The notes: generated from the sequence alone by a model not told the origin. A DNA stretch of 64,000 nt from Deinococcus koreensis (GCF_002901445.1 NZ_PPPD01000001.1:1401501-1465500), one strand, 5' to 3'. Counted from the stretch's first letter, positions 20,059 through 28,610 are shown. Numbers and translations are program-made.

Positions 20059-21194
20059 AGCTGGGCAGCGGCTACGCGGCCCGCCCGATCCCGCTGGCCA
20101 CGTACCGGGATGCCTGCGCCCGGCTGGAAGGGCAGATCTTCGGCGACTCCTGGCTCTATGACTTCGGGCCGTCGACCAGACCGGCGCCGCCCCTGGGCGA
20201 GACCTTCTGCTGGGGCCTGTACCACGGCGCCGAATCCATCGGCTGGCAGTTCTCGCACCAATGGGATGAGCGCACGGTGTACATGGCCGATAGTGGCGTG
20301 CTGCCGGGGCACCAGGGCCAGGGGCTCTACACCCGCCTGCTGCCGCACGTGCTGGACACCTTCCGCGCCGCCGGCTACACGCTGGTGCAGAGCCACCACC
20401 GCGCCACGAACACCCGCGTGCTCGTGCCCAAGCTGCGCGCGGGCTTCGTGCTGCAGGGCCTCAACCTGTACGAGGGCGGCCTGAATGCGGCGCTGACCCT
20501 CTCGCTGGACGGGGCCTACCGGCAGGCACAGCACGTCCGCAGCGGCTTCCAGCAGGCGCAGGGCGAGGCGGCGCGGCGGCTGGGGGTCAGGGCGCGGGCA
20601 CAGGCACAGGACATGGAGGTTCCCTCCGTCCCCCTTCCGGACGGCGTGGGCAGCGGCCTCGACCTGGGGGCCGGGTATACGCTGCACCTGGTGCCCTACG
20701 ACACCTACCTCGCGGTCTACTCCCGCCTGGAGGCCGCCGCCTATGCGTCCGTGTCGTTCGAGTGGGCGCGGCCTCCCCGTCTGCCCACGCCCGACCTGCC
20801 CCGGTCTGCCTGGCTGGTCGCCCACCGGGGCGAGGTCGCCGGCTGGCACCTCTCGCGCCAGTGGGACGCGCGCACCGCCTACATGGTGAACACCGCCTTC
20901 CTGCCCGAGCACCGGGGAAAGGGCCTGTACACCCGGCTGCTGCCGCTGGTGCTGGAGCATCTGCGCGCCGGGGGCTACGACCTGGTTCGCAGCCACCACC
21001 ACGCGACCAATTCGGCCGTGCTGGTGCCGAAGCTGCGCGCCGGCTTCCGGATTCAGGGCCTGCAGGTGGACGAACACGGGGTCATGGCCGTGCTGGTCTA
21101 CAGCTTCGACGAGGTCTACCGCGACTACATGGACGTCCGTTCGGGCCTGCAGCGGCCCCGGGGCGAGGTCGCGCGGCGGCTCGATCTGGAGTAG
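20043..21194 (+). CDS. tandem GNAT-family N-acetyltransferase
   Basis: A 383-aa protein made of two homologous halves. Each half has the acetyl-CoA binding region: LPGHQGQGLYTRLLPHVL in the first and LPEHRGKGLYTRLLPLVL in the second, each followed by a near-identical block ending VLVPKLRAGF. This is an internal duplication of one GNAT domain, joined by a linker around residues 175-205. The substrate is unknown. The GTG at 20043 is the most likely start, overlapping the end of aguA; no strong ribosome site is present, so translation may depend on coupling. Longer in-frame starts lie within aguA. Confidence 0.78.
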   Translation: MEGRIELGSGYAARPIPLATYRDACARLEGQIFGDSWLYDFGPSTRPAPPLGETFCWGLYHGAESIGWQFSHQWDERTVYMADSGVLPGHQGQGLYTRLLPHVLDTFRAAGYTLVQSHHRATNTRVLVPKLRAGFVLQGLNLYEGGLNAALTLSLDGAYRQAQHVRSGFQQAQGEAARRLGVRARAQAQDMEVPSVPLPDGVGSGLDLGAGYTLHLVPYDTYLAVYSRLEAAAYASVSFEWARPPRLPTPDLPRSAWLVAHRGEVAGWHLSRQWDARTAYMVNTAFLPEHRGKGLYTRLLPLVLEHLRAGGYDLVRSHHHATNSAVLVPKLRAGFRIQGLQVDEHGVMAVLVYSFDEVYRDYMDVRSGLQRPRGEVARRLDLE

Positions 21195-21225
21195 CTGGGC
21201 CTGGACTCGCTGGGGCTGGAGGAGC

Positions 21226-22095
21226 TCAGCTCTGCGGAGGAGACAGGAACTCGAAGACGTGCCCGTCGGGGTCGCGGGCGGCGAGGCGGCCGGATTCGTG
21301 GACGTGGGGCAGGCCCGCCGCCCCGACCAGCGCGCGCACCGCGTCCACATCGGCATAGAACTGCACCAGGGCGTGATCCCCGCCCAGCATGTCGGCCAGC
21401 CCGACCTGCGGATCCCAGGCGTAGAGCCAGCGGGCGGGGGTGCCGTTGCCGTCGGGCTGCGGCTGCGGCCCCAGGGTGAACTGGGCGAAATCACGGTCGT
21501 CCTGCTCCTTGGCGTAGGCCAGGCCGTAGGCGCGGGGCAGCCGCTCCTTCATGGCCGCGTAGTCGCCGAAGCCCAGGGCGACCTCGCGCAGCCCCAGCAC
21601 CGGCAGGGCGTGGGGCGCGGGAGCGTCGGGCTGCGGCGGGGGCGGGAAGACCGGCTGGCGCGGGTCGCGGAGGTTCACGCCGCGCAGTTCCAGCCCGTGC
21701 CCGAAGGGGTCGTAGAAATACACGGTGCGGTCGGGCAATTCGGGCGTGCCCAGGTCGATCTCCTGCCAGGGCAGGCCGTGTTCGTCCAGCAGGGCCTCGC
21801 AGCGGGCCAGCTCGTCTGGGTCGATCTGGAAGGCGAAGTGCAGGTGGCTGGCGCCGCGCGGCCGCAGGGACTCCATCCACGGGTCGTTGCACTGGCGCGT
21901 CACGGGCTGCCAGAGGGTCAGCGACTGGTGGGCGTTCACGCGCAGGCGGGCCACCTTGCGGTCTTCGTCGAGGTGCAGCAGCGTCAGGCCCAGCACCTGG
22001 GTGTAGAAGCGCACGCCGCGGGGCAGATGATTGACCTCCAGCGTGAGGCCGGCCAGATCGAGGATCGGGGAGGCGGAACCGGGCGCAGGCAGCAT
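21226..22095 (-). CDS. VOC-family (glyoxalase/extradiol dioxygenase-like) protein, two domains
   Basis: A 289-aa protein with two vicinal-oxygen-chelate units: the first opens with LAGLTLEVNHLPRGVRFYTQ and has FYDPFGHGLELRG; the second opens LGLREVALGFGDY and ends DPDGHVFEFLSP. The HLHFAF, ELRG and EFLS positions could supply metal ligands. Candidates are a ring-cleaving dioxygenase or a lyase; the sequence does not decide. TAGCCT lies 5 nt before the ATG. Confidence 0.78.
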   Translation of the reverse strand: MLPAPGSASPILDLAGLTLEVNHLPRGVRFYTQVLGLTLLHLDEDRKVARLRVNAHQSLTLWQPVTRQCNDPWMESLRPRGASHLHFAFQIDPDELARCEALLDEHGLPWQEIDLGTPELPDRTVYFYDPFGHGLELRGVNLRDPRQPVFPPPPQPDAPAPHALPVLGLREVALGFGDYAAMKERLPRAYGLAYAKEQDDRDFAQFTLGPQPQPDGNGTPARWLYAWDPQVGLADMLGGDHALVQFYADVDAVRALVGAAGLPHVHESGRLAARDPDGHVFEFLSPPQS

Positions 22096-22158
22096 GGCCC
22101 AGGCTAGTCCCGCCGGGAGGGTGCGGGGAGCGGGCCGGCGTTTACGCGAGCTTGGGGA

Positions 22159-22791
22159 TCAGGCCGCCGGCTTGGGGGCGGGCCGGTGCCGGGCGCGTTT
22201 GATGGTGCCGATGCTGGCGCCGCTGCCCAGCACCGTGCGGTACAGCTCCCACCACTGCCGCGCGGTCTGCGGGTCGCGGGTCAGGAGTTCGAAGCGGTAG
22301 TAGGCGGCGCTGCCGTCGGGCAACACGAAGGTGGGCGTGCCGAAGACGCCGATTCCGGCGGCCTCGTCCAGCTCGGCGCGCAGGCCCGCTTCGTCGGCGC
22401 GGTCGTGGGCAAAGCGGACGAGGTCGAGCCCCGCCACCCCGGCGGCGTTCAGAATCCCGGCCTCGTCCAGCTCGCCGCCCCCCTCGTGGCGCCGGCGGAA
22501 GAGGGCCAGCGTGAAGGCCCAACCCGCTTCCTCGCCCTGCCGCGCCGCTGCCTGGGCGGCCAGGAAGGCGGCCAGACTGCTCTGCTGGTAGGCGTTGCCC
22601 TCGCCGGAGGGCTGCTCGTCGAGGTGCCACGTCCGCTCCCCGACGTTGTCCGGGTGGTTGCCCTCGACCAGCGAGAAGTGGCGCAGGCGAAAAGGCTCGC
22701 CCTCGCCGCGCAGGACGGCGGCCAGCTCCACGCCCCGCCAGGCGTAGGGGCACAGGAAATCCACGTAGAGATCGGTGCAGGGATCGGTCAT
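22159..22791 (-). CDS. DsbA-family thioredoxin-fold protein, redox motif degenerate
   Basis: A 210-aa cytoplasmic protein of the DsbA/FrnE/2-hydroxychromene-2-carboxylate isomerase fold. The strand DFLCPYAWRGVEL is at the usual active-site position, but the CXXC is reduced to CPYA, so disulfide exchange of the normal type is unlikely. The cis-Pro loop GVFGTPTFVL is intact. It may act as an isomerase or a glutathione/mycothiol-type enzyme. The ATG follows TAGACT by 6 nt. Confidence 0.75.
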   Translation of the reverse strand: MTDPCTDLYVDFLCPYAWRGVELAAVLRGEGEPFRLRHFSLVEGNHPDNVGERTWHLDEQPSGEGNAYQQSSLAAFLAAQAAARQGEEAGWAFTLALFRRRHEGGGELDEAGILNAAGVAGLDLVRFAHDRADEAGLRAELDEAAGIGVFGTPTFVLPDGSAAYYRFELLTRDPQTARQWWELYRTVLGSGASIGTIKRARHRPAPKPAA

Positions 22792-22868
22792 GGCTGGAGT
22801 CTACGCAGTCTGGGCCGGGCCACTGCGGGCTTCCCTACCCTTGCGGGAGCGTATGTTGTCGCTCGGAG

Positions 22869-22897
22869 TTGACGCTGCGTCGCCTCCGCTTTACGCT
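22869..22897 (+). promoter_or_regulatory. promoter of the molybdate module, with internal palindrome
   Basis: TTGACG (22869-22874), a 17-nt spacer and TACGCT (22892-22897) end 6 nt before the ATG at 22904, the clearest leaderless promoter in the window. GACGC-T-GCGTC (22871-22881) is a perfect palindrome overlapping the -35, a good candidate for autoregulation. Confidence 0.7.
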
Positions 22898-22903
22898 GGC
22901 ACC

Positions 22904-24079
22904 ATGACCCTTCCCCCGCCCCTGCGCCCGAACGTCCGGGCCATGCGGGAGCGCAGCGGGCTGGGGCCGGCGCAGCTCGCGCGGCGCTCAGGGATCACCC
23001 GGCAGGCGCTGCACGCCATCGAGACCGGCGCCACGGTGCCCAGCACCCTGACGGCGCTGCGGCTGGCGCGCGAGCTGCGCTGCGCGGTCGAGGCGCTGTT
23101 CACCCTCACAGACGCCGAGGTGCAGGCCCGCGTGGTCGGATCCCTGGACGCCGGGCACGGCTCCCGCGTGGGGCTGGCGCAGGTGGGGGCCGAGCTGCTG
23201 GCCTTTCCCCTCGCGGGCGGGGCGCTGGGCGAGTCGGCCGACGGGCTGGCCGAAGTCGCCGATTCGCCCGAACCGGCCCAGGGGAATCTGGCCCGTGTGA
23301 CGCTGTTCGGCGACCTGGAGGCCGCCCGCCGCACGCTGGTCGTGGCGGGCTGCGATCCGTCGCTGGGACTGCTGGCCGCGCATGTGGGCCGCGAGGCCAG
23401 CGGCCACCGGATGCGCTGGCAGCCGCAGCCCAGCCTGGAGGCGCTGCGCTCGGTGGCGCGCGGTGAGGCGCACGCGGCGGGCATCCACCTCTGGGAGGCG
23501 GGCACCGGCGTGTCGAACCTGCCCTTCGCCGAGCGCGAGTTGCCGGGGCGCGCCGCGCAGCTCTTCACCCTGTGGTCGTGGGAGCAGGGCCTGATGGTGG
23601 CGCCGGGCAATCCGCACGGAATAAGGGGCGTGGCCGACCTGCTGCGGCCAGGCCTGCGGCTGGTAAACCGCGGGGAGGGCGCCGGCAGCCGCCTGCTGCT
23701 GGACGCCTGGCTGGACACCCTGGGGCTGAGCCGCCGGGCGAGGCGCGCCCTGAGCGGCTACGGGGACGAGGCCGCCACGCCCCTGGAGGCCGCGCAGCGC
23801 GTGGCGGGCGGCGCGGCGGACGTGGCCCCCGGCCCCCGTTCGGCCGCCCAGGCCTGGGGGCTGCCCTTCATCCCGGTGCAGAGCGAGCGCTTCGATCTGG
23901 TCGTGCCGGAGGAGCACGCGGGGCACCCGGCCCTGCGCGCGCTGCTCTCGGCCGTGACCCGCCCCGCCTTCCGCGCCGAACTGCTCTCGCTGGGCGGCTA
24001 CGACCCCACCCACGCCGGAGAGCGCTGGGCGACCACCCAACCGGCTCCGTCCTCCCCGTCTCCCAGGAGCGTCCCATGA
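22904..24079 (+). CDS. HTH (XRE-like) regulator fused to a periplasmic-binding-like domain, probably molybdate-responsive
   Basis: A 391-aa one-component regulator. Residues about 8-60 form a Cro/C1-type helix-turn-helix (LGPAQLARRSGITRQALHAIE); from about residue 140 the protein resembles the PBP-like ligand domains of molybdate/tungstate regulators (AGCDPSLGLLAAHV, NPHGIRGVADL, NRGEGAGSRLLLD). It has no signal peptide, so it senses the ligand in the cytoplasm. Its last bases overlap modA by ATGA, which ties it to molybdate uptake. It is known that such fusions replace ModE in several phyla; the ligand here is inferred from context. Confidence 0.85.
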   Translation: MTLPPPLRPNVRAMRERSGLGPAQLARRSGITRQALHAIETGATVPSTLTALRLARELRCAVEALFTLTDAEVQARVVGSLDAGHGSRVGLAQVGAELLAFPLAGGALGESADGLAEVADSPEPAQGNLARVTLFGDLEAARRTLVVAGCDPSLGLLAAHVGREASGHRMRWQPQPSLEALRSVARGEAHAAGIHLWEAGTGVSNLPFAERELPGRAAQLFTLWSWEQGLMVAPGNPHGIRGVADLLRPGLRLVNRGEGAGSRLLLDAWLDTLGLSRRARRALSGYGDEAATPLEAAQRVAGGAADVAPGPRSAAQAWGLPFIPVQSERFDLVVPEEHAGHPALRALLSAVTRPAFRAELLSLGGYDPTHAGERWATTQPAPSSPSPRSVP

Positions 24080-24852
24080 CCCGACTGCTGTTCCGAGCGC
24101 TGCTCCGAGGGCTGGCCCTGAGCCTGCTGCTCGCCCCACCGGCACAGGCCGCGCGCCTGACCGTCTTCGCCGCGTCCTCGCTGACCGACGCCTTCACCGA
24201 GCTGGGCAAAGCCTTCGACGCCCAGAGCGGGCACATCACCACCTTCAGCTTCGCGGGCTCGCAGGCGCTGAGGACGCAACTGGAGCAGGGCGCGCGGGCC
24301 GACGTGTACGCCAGCGCCAACGCGGCGCAGTTCGAGCCGCTGGTGCGGGCGGGGCTGCTGGACGCCGGCCAGGGCTTCGTGAAAAACCGGCTGGCTATCA
24401 TCGCGCCCCGGGGCACCATGGCGGTCACCGCGCTGGGCGACCTGGGCAGACCCGGCGTGAAGCTGGTGCTGGCCGATCGCAATGTGCCCGTGGGCGACCT
24501 GGCCCGGCGGATGCTCGCGGCGGTCGGGCAGTCGGGCGCCTACGGCCCGGACTTCGCGGCGCGCAGCCTGAAGAACGTGGTCAGCGAGGAACCCAACGCG
24601 CGCCAGGTGGCCCTCAAGGTCGGGCTGGGCGAGGCCGACGCGGCGGTGGTCTACGCCACGGACGTCACCCCCGCCCTGAAGCCCCGCGTGCGCGTGATCG
24701 CGCTGCCCAGCCGCTTCAACCAGAGCGCCGTGTACCCGCTGGGCGTGTTGACAGGCGCGCGTGAGGGCGCGGCCGCGCAGGCCTTCGTGAAATTCGTCCT
24801 CTCGCCGGCCGGGCAGAAGATCCTGCGCCGCTGGGGCTTCCAGGCCCCTTGA
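24076..24852 (+). CDS. modA: molybdate ABC transporter substrate-binding protein
   Basis: A 258-aa exported binding protein that captures molybdate or tungstate. It has a signal peptide ending PPAQA-ARLTVFAASS, and the family motifs AASSLTDAF, FSFAGSQALRTQ and ADVYASAN that line the oxyanion site, plus YPLGVLTGA near the end. It starts inside the stop of the regulator gene (ATGA), indicating coupled translation. A GC hairpin (CGGGCCG/CGGCCCG) lies in the 145-nt gap before modB and may limit expression downstream. Confidence 0.92.
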   Translation: MTRLLFRALLRGLALSLLLAPPAQAARLTVFAASSLTDAFTELGKAFDAQSGHITTFSFAGSQALRTQLEQGARADVYASANAAQFEPLVRAGLLDAGQGFVKNRLAIIAPRGTMAVTALGDLGRPGVKLVLADRNVPVGDLARRMLAAVGQSGAYGPDFAARSLKNVVSEEPNARQVALKVGLGEADAAVVYATDVTPALKPRVRVIALPSRFNQSAVYPLGVLTGAREGAAAQAFVKFVLSPAGQKILRRWGFQAP

Positions 24853-24997
24853 GAGGGGACTGGGTCGAGTCCGGGTCGGGCCGTGAACACATCGGCCCGC
24901 CTCGCCATCTCTTCAGCCTGGTCTTTTTCCTGAACCCCCTCTCCTGCGGAGCTTTAGCAGCCTGCCCGGCCTCCTCTTCCACCCGGCCCGGTTCTGC

Positions 24998-25795
24998 ATG
25001 ACCGCCCGGCGCCGCGACCACCCCCCGGCCCTGCCGCTGGCGCTGAGCGCCGTGCTGGTCGCCTTCCTGCTGCTGCCCACGCTGGCGCTGCTGGGGCGCG
25101 GCCTGGGCGCCGACTTCCTGCCCACGCTGCGGGGCGAGGTCGTGCTGGACGCCCTGCGGGTCAGCCTGCTGACCACCGGCCTGACGCTGGTGCTGACGCT
25201 GGTACTCGTCACGCCGGTGGCGTGGCTGCTGGCCCGCTTCGAGTTTCCGGGCAAGGCCGTGCTGGACACCCTGCTCGACCTGCCCATCGTGCTGCCGCCG
25301 GTCGTGGCGGGGGTGGGGCTGCTGCTGACCTTCGGCCGCACGGGGCTGCTGGGGCGGCCGCTGGAACTGGCGGGCATCGAGCTGGCCTTCTCGCCGGCGG
25401 CGGTCGTGCTGGCGCAGCTGTTCACGGCCGCGCCGTTCTACCTGCGCGCCGCCAAGGCCGGCTTCGGGGCCATCGACCGCGACACCGAGGACGCCGCCCG
25501 CACCGACGGCGCCGGGCGCTGGCAGGTCTTCCGCCGGATCACCTGGCCGCTGGCCTTTCCCTTCCTGCTGGAGGGCCTGGTGCTCACCTGGGCGCGGGCG
25601 CTGGGCGAGTTCGGCGCCACCATCCTGTTCGCCGGCTCGCTGCAGGGCCAGACCCGCACGATCACCCTGGCGATCTACTCGGCCATGGAATCCGACCTGG
25701 GGCCGGCGCTGGTGCTCTCGGCGGTGATGGTCGTGGTGGCCTTCACGCTGCTGCTCCTCGTGCGGCTCGTGTCGGCGCGGCGGGTGCGCGCCTGA
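24998..25795 (+). CDS. modB: molybdate ABC transporter permease
   Basis: A 265-aa inner-membrane permease with about five to six transmembrane helices. The cytoplasmic EAA loop that contacts the ATPase is EDAARTDGAGRWQVFRRITW. It resembles ModB/CysT permeases and follows modA. No ModC ATPase follows; the next gene is on the other strand. The ATPase must therefore be encoded elsewhere or be shared with another transporter. Confidence 0.88.
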   Translation: MTARRRDHPPALPLALSAVLVAFLLLPTLALLGRGLGADFLPTLRGEVVLDALRVSLLTTGLTLVLTLVLVTPVAWLLARFEFPGKAVLDTLLDLPIVLPPVVAGVGLLLTFGRTGLLGRPLELAGIELAFSPAAVVLAQLFTAAPFYLRAAKAGFGAIDRDTEDAARTDGAGRWQVFRRITWPLAFPFLLEGLVLTWARALGEFGATILFAGSLQGQTRTITLAIYSAMESDLGPALVLSAVMVVVAFTLLLLVRLVSARRVRA

Positions 25796-25808
25796 AGGCA
25801 GCGGCCCA

Positions 25809-25850
25809 GGGTCAGCGGCATTGGGTCAACGGCTCTGGGTTAGCAGCTCT
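25809..25850. repeat. three 14-bp tandem repeats
   Basis: GGGTCAGCGGCATT, GGGTCAACGGCTCT and GGGTTAGCAGCTCT follow directly on one another, with a fourth partial unit (GGGCCTGCCC). It fills the gap between the convergent modB and potassium-channel genes. Confidence 0.75.
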
Positions 25851-25865
25851 GGGCCTGCCCGGCGC

Positions 25866-26837
25866 TCAGGTCAGCCGGCGGGCCTCCACGGCCTCGATCT
25901 CGGCGGCGGCGCCCGCCACCAGCACGGTGTCGCCAGCCTGCAGCACCTCCTCCGGACGGCCCCGCAGGGCCTGGCCCGCGCGCCAGACGGCCACCACCAG
26001 CGCGCCGGTCTCGCGGCCCAGCTCCGCCACCGTACGGCCGACCCCGGCCTCGGGCACGCTGACCTCGCGCACGGTGAAATGCTCGCTGGTCACGTCGCCG
26101 CTCAGCAGGCGGCTCAGGCGCGGGGCCAGCATCATCGCCGCGATGCGGTTGCCGCTGAGCTGATAGGGGTTGACGACCTCGTCGGCCCCGGCCCGGCGCA
26201 TCTTGCGCGCCGCGCCCTCGTCGCTGGCGCGGGCGATCACGCGCAGGCCCGGGTTCAGCCCCCTGGCCGAGAGCACCACGTACAGGTTGCTGGGATCGGA
26301 GTTGATTACGCTGACCAGCGATTCGGCGCGCTCGACGCCGGCCCGGCGCAGCACGTCCTCGTCGGTGGCGTCGCCGACCAGGGTATGGAGGCCGCGCGCG
26401 GTCGCCCACTCCAGGTGCTCGGGGCGGTGGTCGATGACCACGACCTCGCGCCGGGCGCCCAGCAGTGCGCTGCAGACCGCCTCGCCGACCTGCCCGTAGC
26501 CGCAGACGATGGTGTGGTGCCTCAGGTGAATCAGGCGGCGCTCCTTGCGGCGTTGCGCGGTGACGGGATCGGTCAGGCCACGGATGACGGTTTCGGCGAG
26601 CAGGGTCAGCAGGTACAGCATCAGGCCGATGCCGACCAGCATCAGGGCGGTGCTGAACAGTTTGCCACGTTCGTTCAGGGGCTCGGGCGGGCCGTAGCCC
26701 ACGGTGGTCAGCGTCATGACGGTCATGAACACGCAGTCCAGCCAGTTCCAGCCCTGGGTCAGCCGGTACCCGGCCGTGCCGAAGGCCACCAGCCCGAGCA
26801 GCAGGCCGAGCAGGGTCAGGAGCCGGCGGCGATCCAT
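25866..26837 (-). CDS. potassium channel with RCK (TrkA-N/TrkA-C) domains
   Basis: A 323-aa membrane protein: two transmembrane helices flank a pore loop with the selectivity filter TLTTVGYG, then a cytoplasmic RCK domain with the nucleotide-binding GYGQVGEAV and a C-terminal TrkA-C domain. This is the MthK-like two-TM channel plan, gating K+ flow in response to a ligand such as Ca2+ or a nucleotide. TACACT lies 8 nt before the ATG. Upstream is an array of four 14-bp repeats. Confidence 0.9.
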   Translation of the reverse strand: MDRRRLLTLLGLLLGLVAFGTAGYRLTQGWNWLDCVFMTVMTLTTVGYGPPEPLNERGKLFSTALMLVGIGLMLYLLTLLAETVIRGLTDPVTAQRRKERRLIHLRHHTIVCGYGQVGEAVCSALLGARREVVVIDHRPEHLEWATARGLHTLVGDATDEDVLRRAGVERAESLVSVINSDPSNLYVVLSARGLNPGLRVIARASDEGAARKMRRAGADEVVNPYQLSGNRIAAMMLAPRLSRLLSGDVTSEHFTVREVSVPEAGVGRTVAELGRETGALVVAVWRAGQALRGRPEEVLQAGDTVLVAGAAAEIEAVEARRLT

Positions 26838-26909
26838 TGAGGATGAGTGTAATGGACCCTGGGCGCTGCGCCGCGGCCCGGCAGGTTCCGATGCGGGCCA
26901 CGGTCTCCC

Positions 26910-26965
26910 GGGGCTGGCGGATCGGGTCTGGCGGATCGGGGCTGGCGAATCGGGGCTGGCCGGTC
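26910..26965. repeat. four 14-bp tandem repeats upstream of the potassium channel gene
   Basis: Units GGGGCTGGCGGATC, GGGTCTGGCGGATC, GGGGCTGGCGAATC and GGGGCTGGCCGGTC are contiguous and differ at one to three positions each. They lie between thrC and the channel gene, 70-130 bp upstream of the latter's ATG. Confidence 0.8.
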
Positions 26966-26994
26966 AGGGCGGGAGGACGTTCAGGCCAGGGGGG

Positions 26995-28449
26995 TCAGGC
27001 CGGCTCCTGCACCTTCACCGTTTCCCTCAGCTTGCGGGCGATGTACGCCTTGAGCGTCTCCACGTCGTTGGGCAGCACGTCGAAGTACCGCTCGGCCGTC
27101 TCGATGCCCGCGAAGCGCTCCGGCCGCTCCGGGGCACGCTTCACGGCTTCCTGCACGGTGTCCCCGAACTTGGCGGGCAGGGCGGTCTCCAGGCAGACCA
27201 TCGGCACGCCCCGGCGCTGATGGCGCTCGCCGATCAGCACGCCGTCGGCGGTGTGCGGGTCGATCAGGCGGCCACACTGCTGGTCGATGCGGCGGATGGT
27301 CTCCAGGCGGCCCTGGTGGGTGTTGCGGCCACTGAGCAGGCCACTGGCCTTCACCTCGTCCCAGTGGGACGTGCCGCGCAGATCGACCGGGCGACCCTGG
27401 CCGACCTCGTCCCACCACGACAGGGTGTGCGTGGCGCTGCTGCCGGCGATCAGGTACAGGTAGCGCTCGAAGTTGGACGCCTTGCCGATGTCCATGCTGG
27501 GGCTGGACGTCATGGCGACCCGGTCTGCGGGCCGGACGTGATACACGCCCGTGGAGAAGAATTCGTTCAGGACGTCGTTCTCGTTGGTGGCCACGATGAG
27601 CTGGCCCACCGGCAGGCCCATCCTCTTCGCCAGAAATCCGGCGAACACGTTCCCGAAGTTGCCCGACGGCACGCTGAAGTCCGCCTCGGCGCCCGGCGGC
27701 AGTCCCAGGGCGAAGTACGCCTTGAAGTAGTACACGGCCTGCGCCAGCACGCGCGCCCAGTTGATCGAGTTCACGGCGCCGATGTCGAAACGGGCCTTGA
27801 AGTCCGCGTCGGCGTTCACCGCCTTGACGAGATCCTGGCAGTCGTCGAACACGCCCTCGACGGCGATATTGAAGATGTTCGGCTCGTTCAGCGAGTACAT
27901 CTGCGCCTGCTGGAAGGCGCTCATGCGGCCCCGGGGCGAGAGCATGAACACGTTCACGCGGGCCTTGCCGAGCATGGCGTACTCGGCGGCCGAGCCGGTG
28001 TCGCCGCTGGTCGCCCCTAGGATGTTCAGCTGCTCGCCCCGCCGCTCCAGCACGTACTCGAATATCTGTCCCAGGAACTGCATCGCCACGTCCTTGAAGG
28101 CCAGCGAGGGGCCGTTCGAGAGTTCCAGAAGGTACAGCTCACCCTGGCCCGGTGACGCCGCGCCCAGGCGGGTCAGCGGGGTGATGTCCTGGCTGTGGAA
28201 CACGTCCGGGTGGTACGTGGCGTGCAGCACCCGGCGCAGGTCGGCTTCCGGGATGTCGTCGATGAAGGGCCGCATGACCCGGAAGGCCAGCTCCGGGTAG
28301 CTCAGCCCCCGCAGCGCTTCGAGGGTCTGCGGGCTGAAGGCGGGAATGTGCTCGGGCATGGCCAGGCCGCCGTCCGGGGCGAGGCCCAGCAGCAGGACAT
28401 CCGAGAAGCGGCCCAACTCTCCCGTGCCGCGCGTGGAAACGTACTTCAT
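26995..28449 (-). CDS. thrC: threonine synthase
   Basis: PLP enzyme converting O-phosphohomoserine to threonine. It belongs to the longer (E. coli/yeast-like) class at 484 aa: MKYVSTRG at the start, the PLP Lys in SNGPSLAFKDVAMQFLG, and the phosphate loop ATSGDTGSAAEYA. The ATG at 28449 is chosen because GGGAGG lies 8 nt upstream and the family begins here; the frame stays open for another 157 codons upstream by chance. No T-box or threonine leader peptide was seen. Confidence 0.94.
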   Translation of the reverse strand: MKYVSTRGTGELGRFSDVLLLGLAPDGGLAMPEHIPAFSPQTLEALRGLSYPELAFRVMRPFIDDIPEADLRRVLHATYHPDVFHSQDITPLTRLGAASPGQGELYLLELSNGPSLAFKDVAMQFLGQIFEYVLERRGEQLNILGATSGDTGSAAEYAMLGKARVNVFMLSPRGRMSAFQQAQMYSLNEPNIFNIAVEGVFDDCQDLVKAVNADADFKARFDIGAVNSINWARVLAQAVYYFKAYFALGLPPGAEADFSVPSGNFGNVFAGFLAKRMGLPVGQLIVATNENDVLNEFFSTGVYHVRPADRVAMTSSPSMDIGKASNFERYLYLIAGSSATHTLSWWDEVGQGRPVDLRGTSHWDEVKASGLLSGRNTHQGRLETIRRIDQQCGRLIDPHTADGVLIGERHQRRGVPMVCLETALPAKFGDTVQEAVKRAPERPERFAGIETAERYFDVLPNDVETLKAYIARKLRETVKVQEPA

Positions 28450-28562
28450 GCCAGATCCTCCCGTGCGCCGCCCGCCGCTCAGCGGACGGAGCGCTGCCAG
28501 TGCCGCCACTCTACGGGGTTCACGCCCGGCGGCGGGTGCCGTGGCTAGGGCAATCCGGCCCA

Positions 28563-28610
28563 GGCCAGAGGTGGAACAGGCCAGAGCTGGAACAGTTTGG
28601 AGCTGGAGCA
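28563..28610. repeat. three 16-bp tandem repeats
   Basis: GGCCAGAGGTGGAACA, GGCCAGAGCTGGAACA and GTTTGGAGCTGGAGCA are contiguous; the third is diverged and a partial GGCCGGA follows. They lie between the divergent thrC and ABC exporter genes. Confidence 0.75.
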
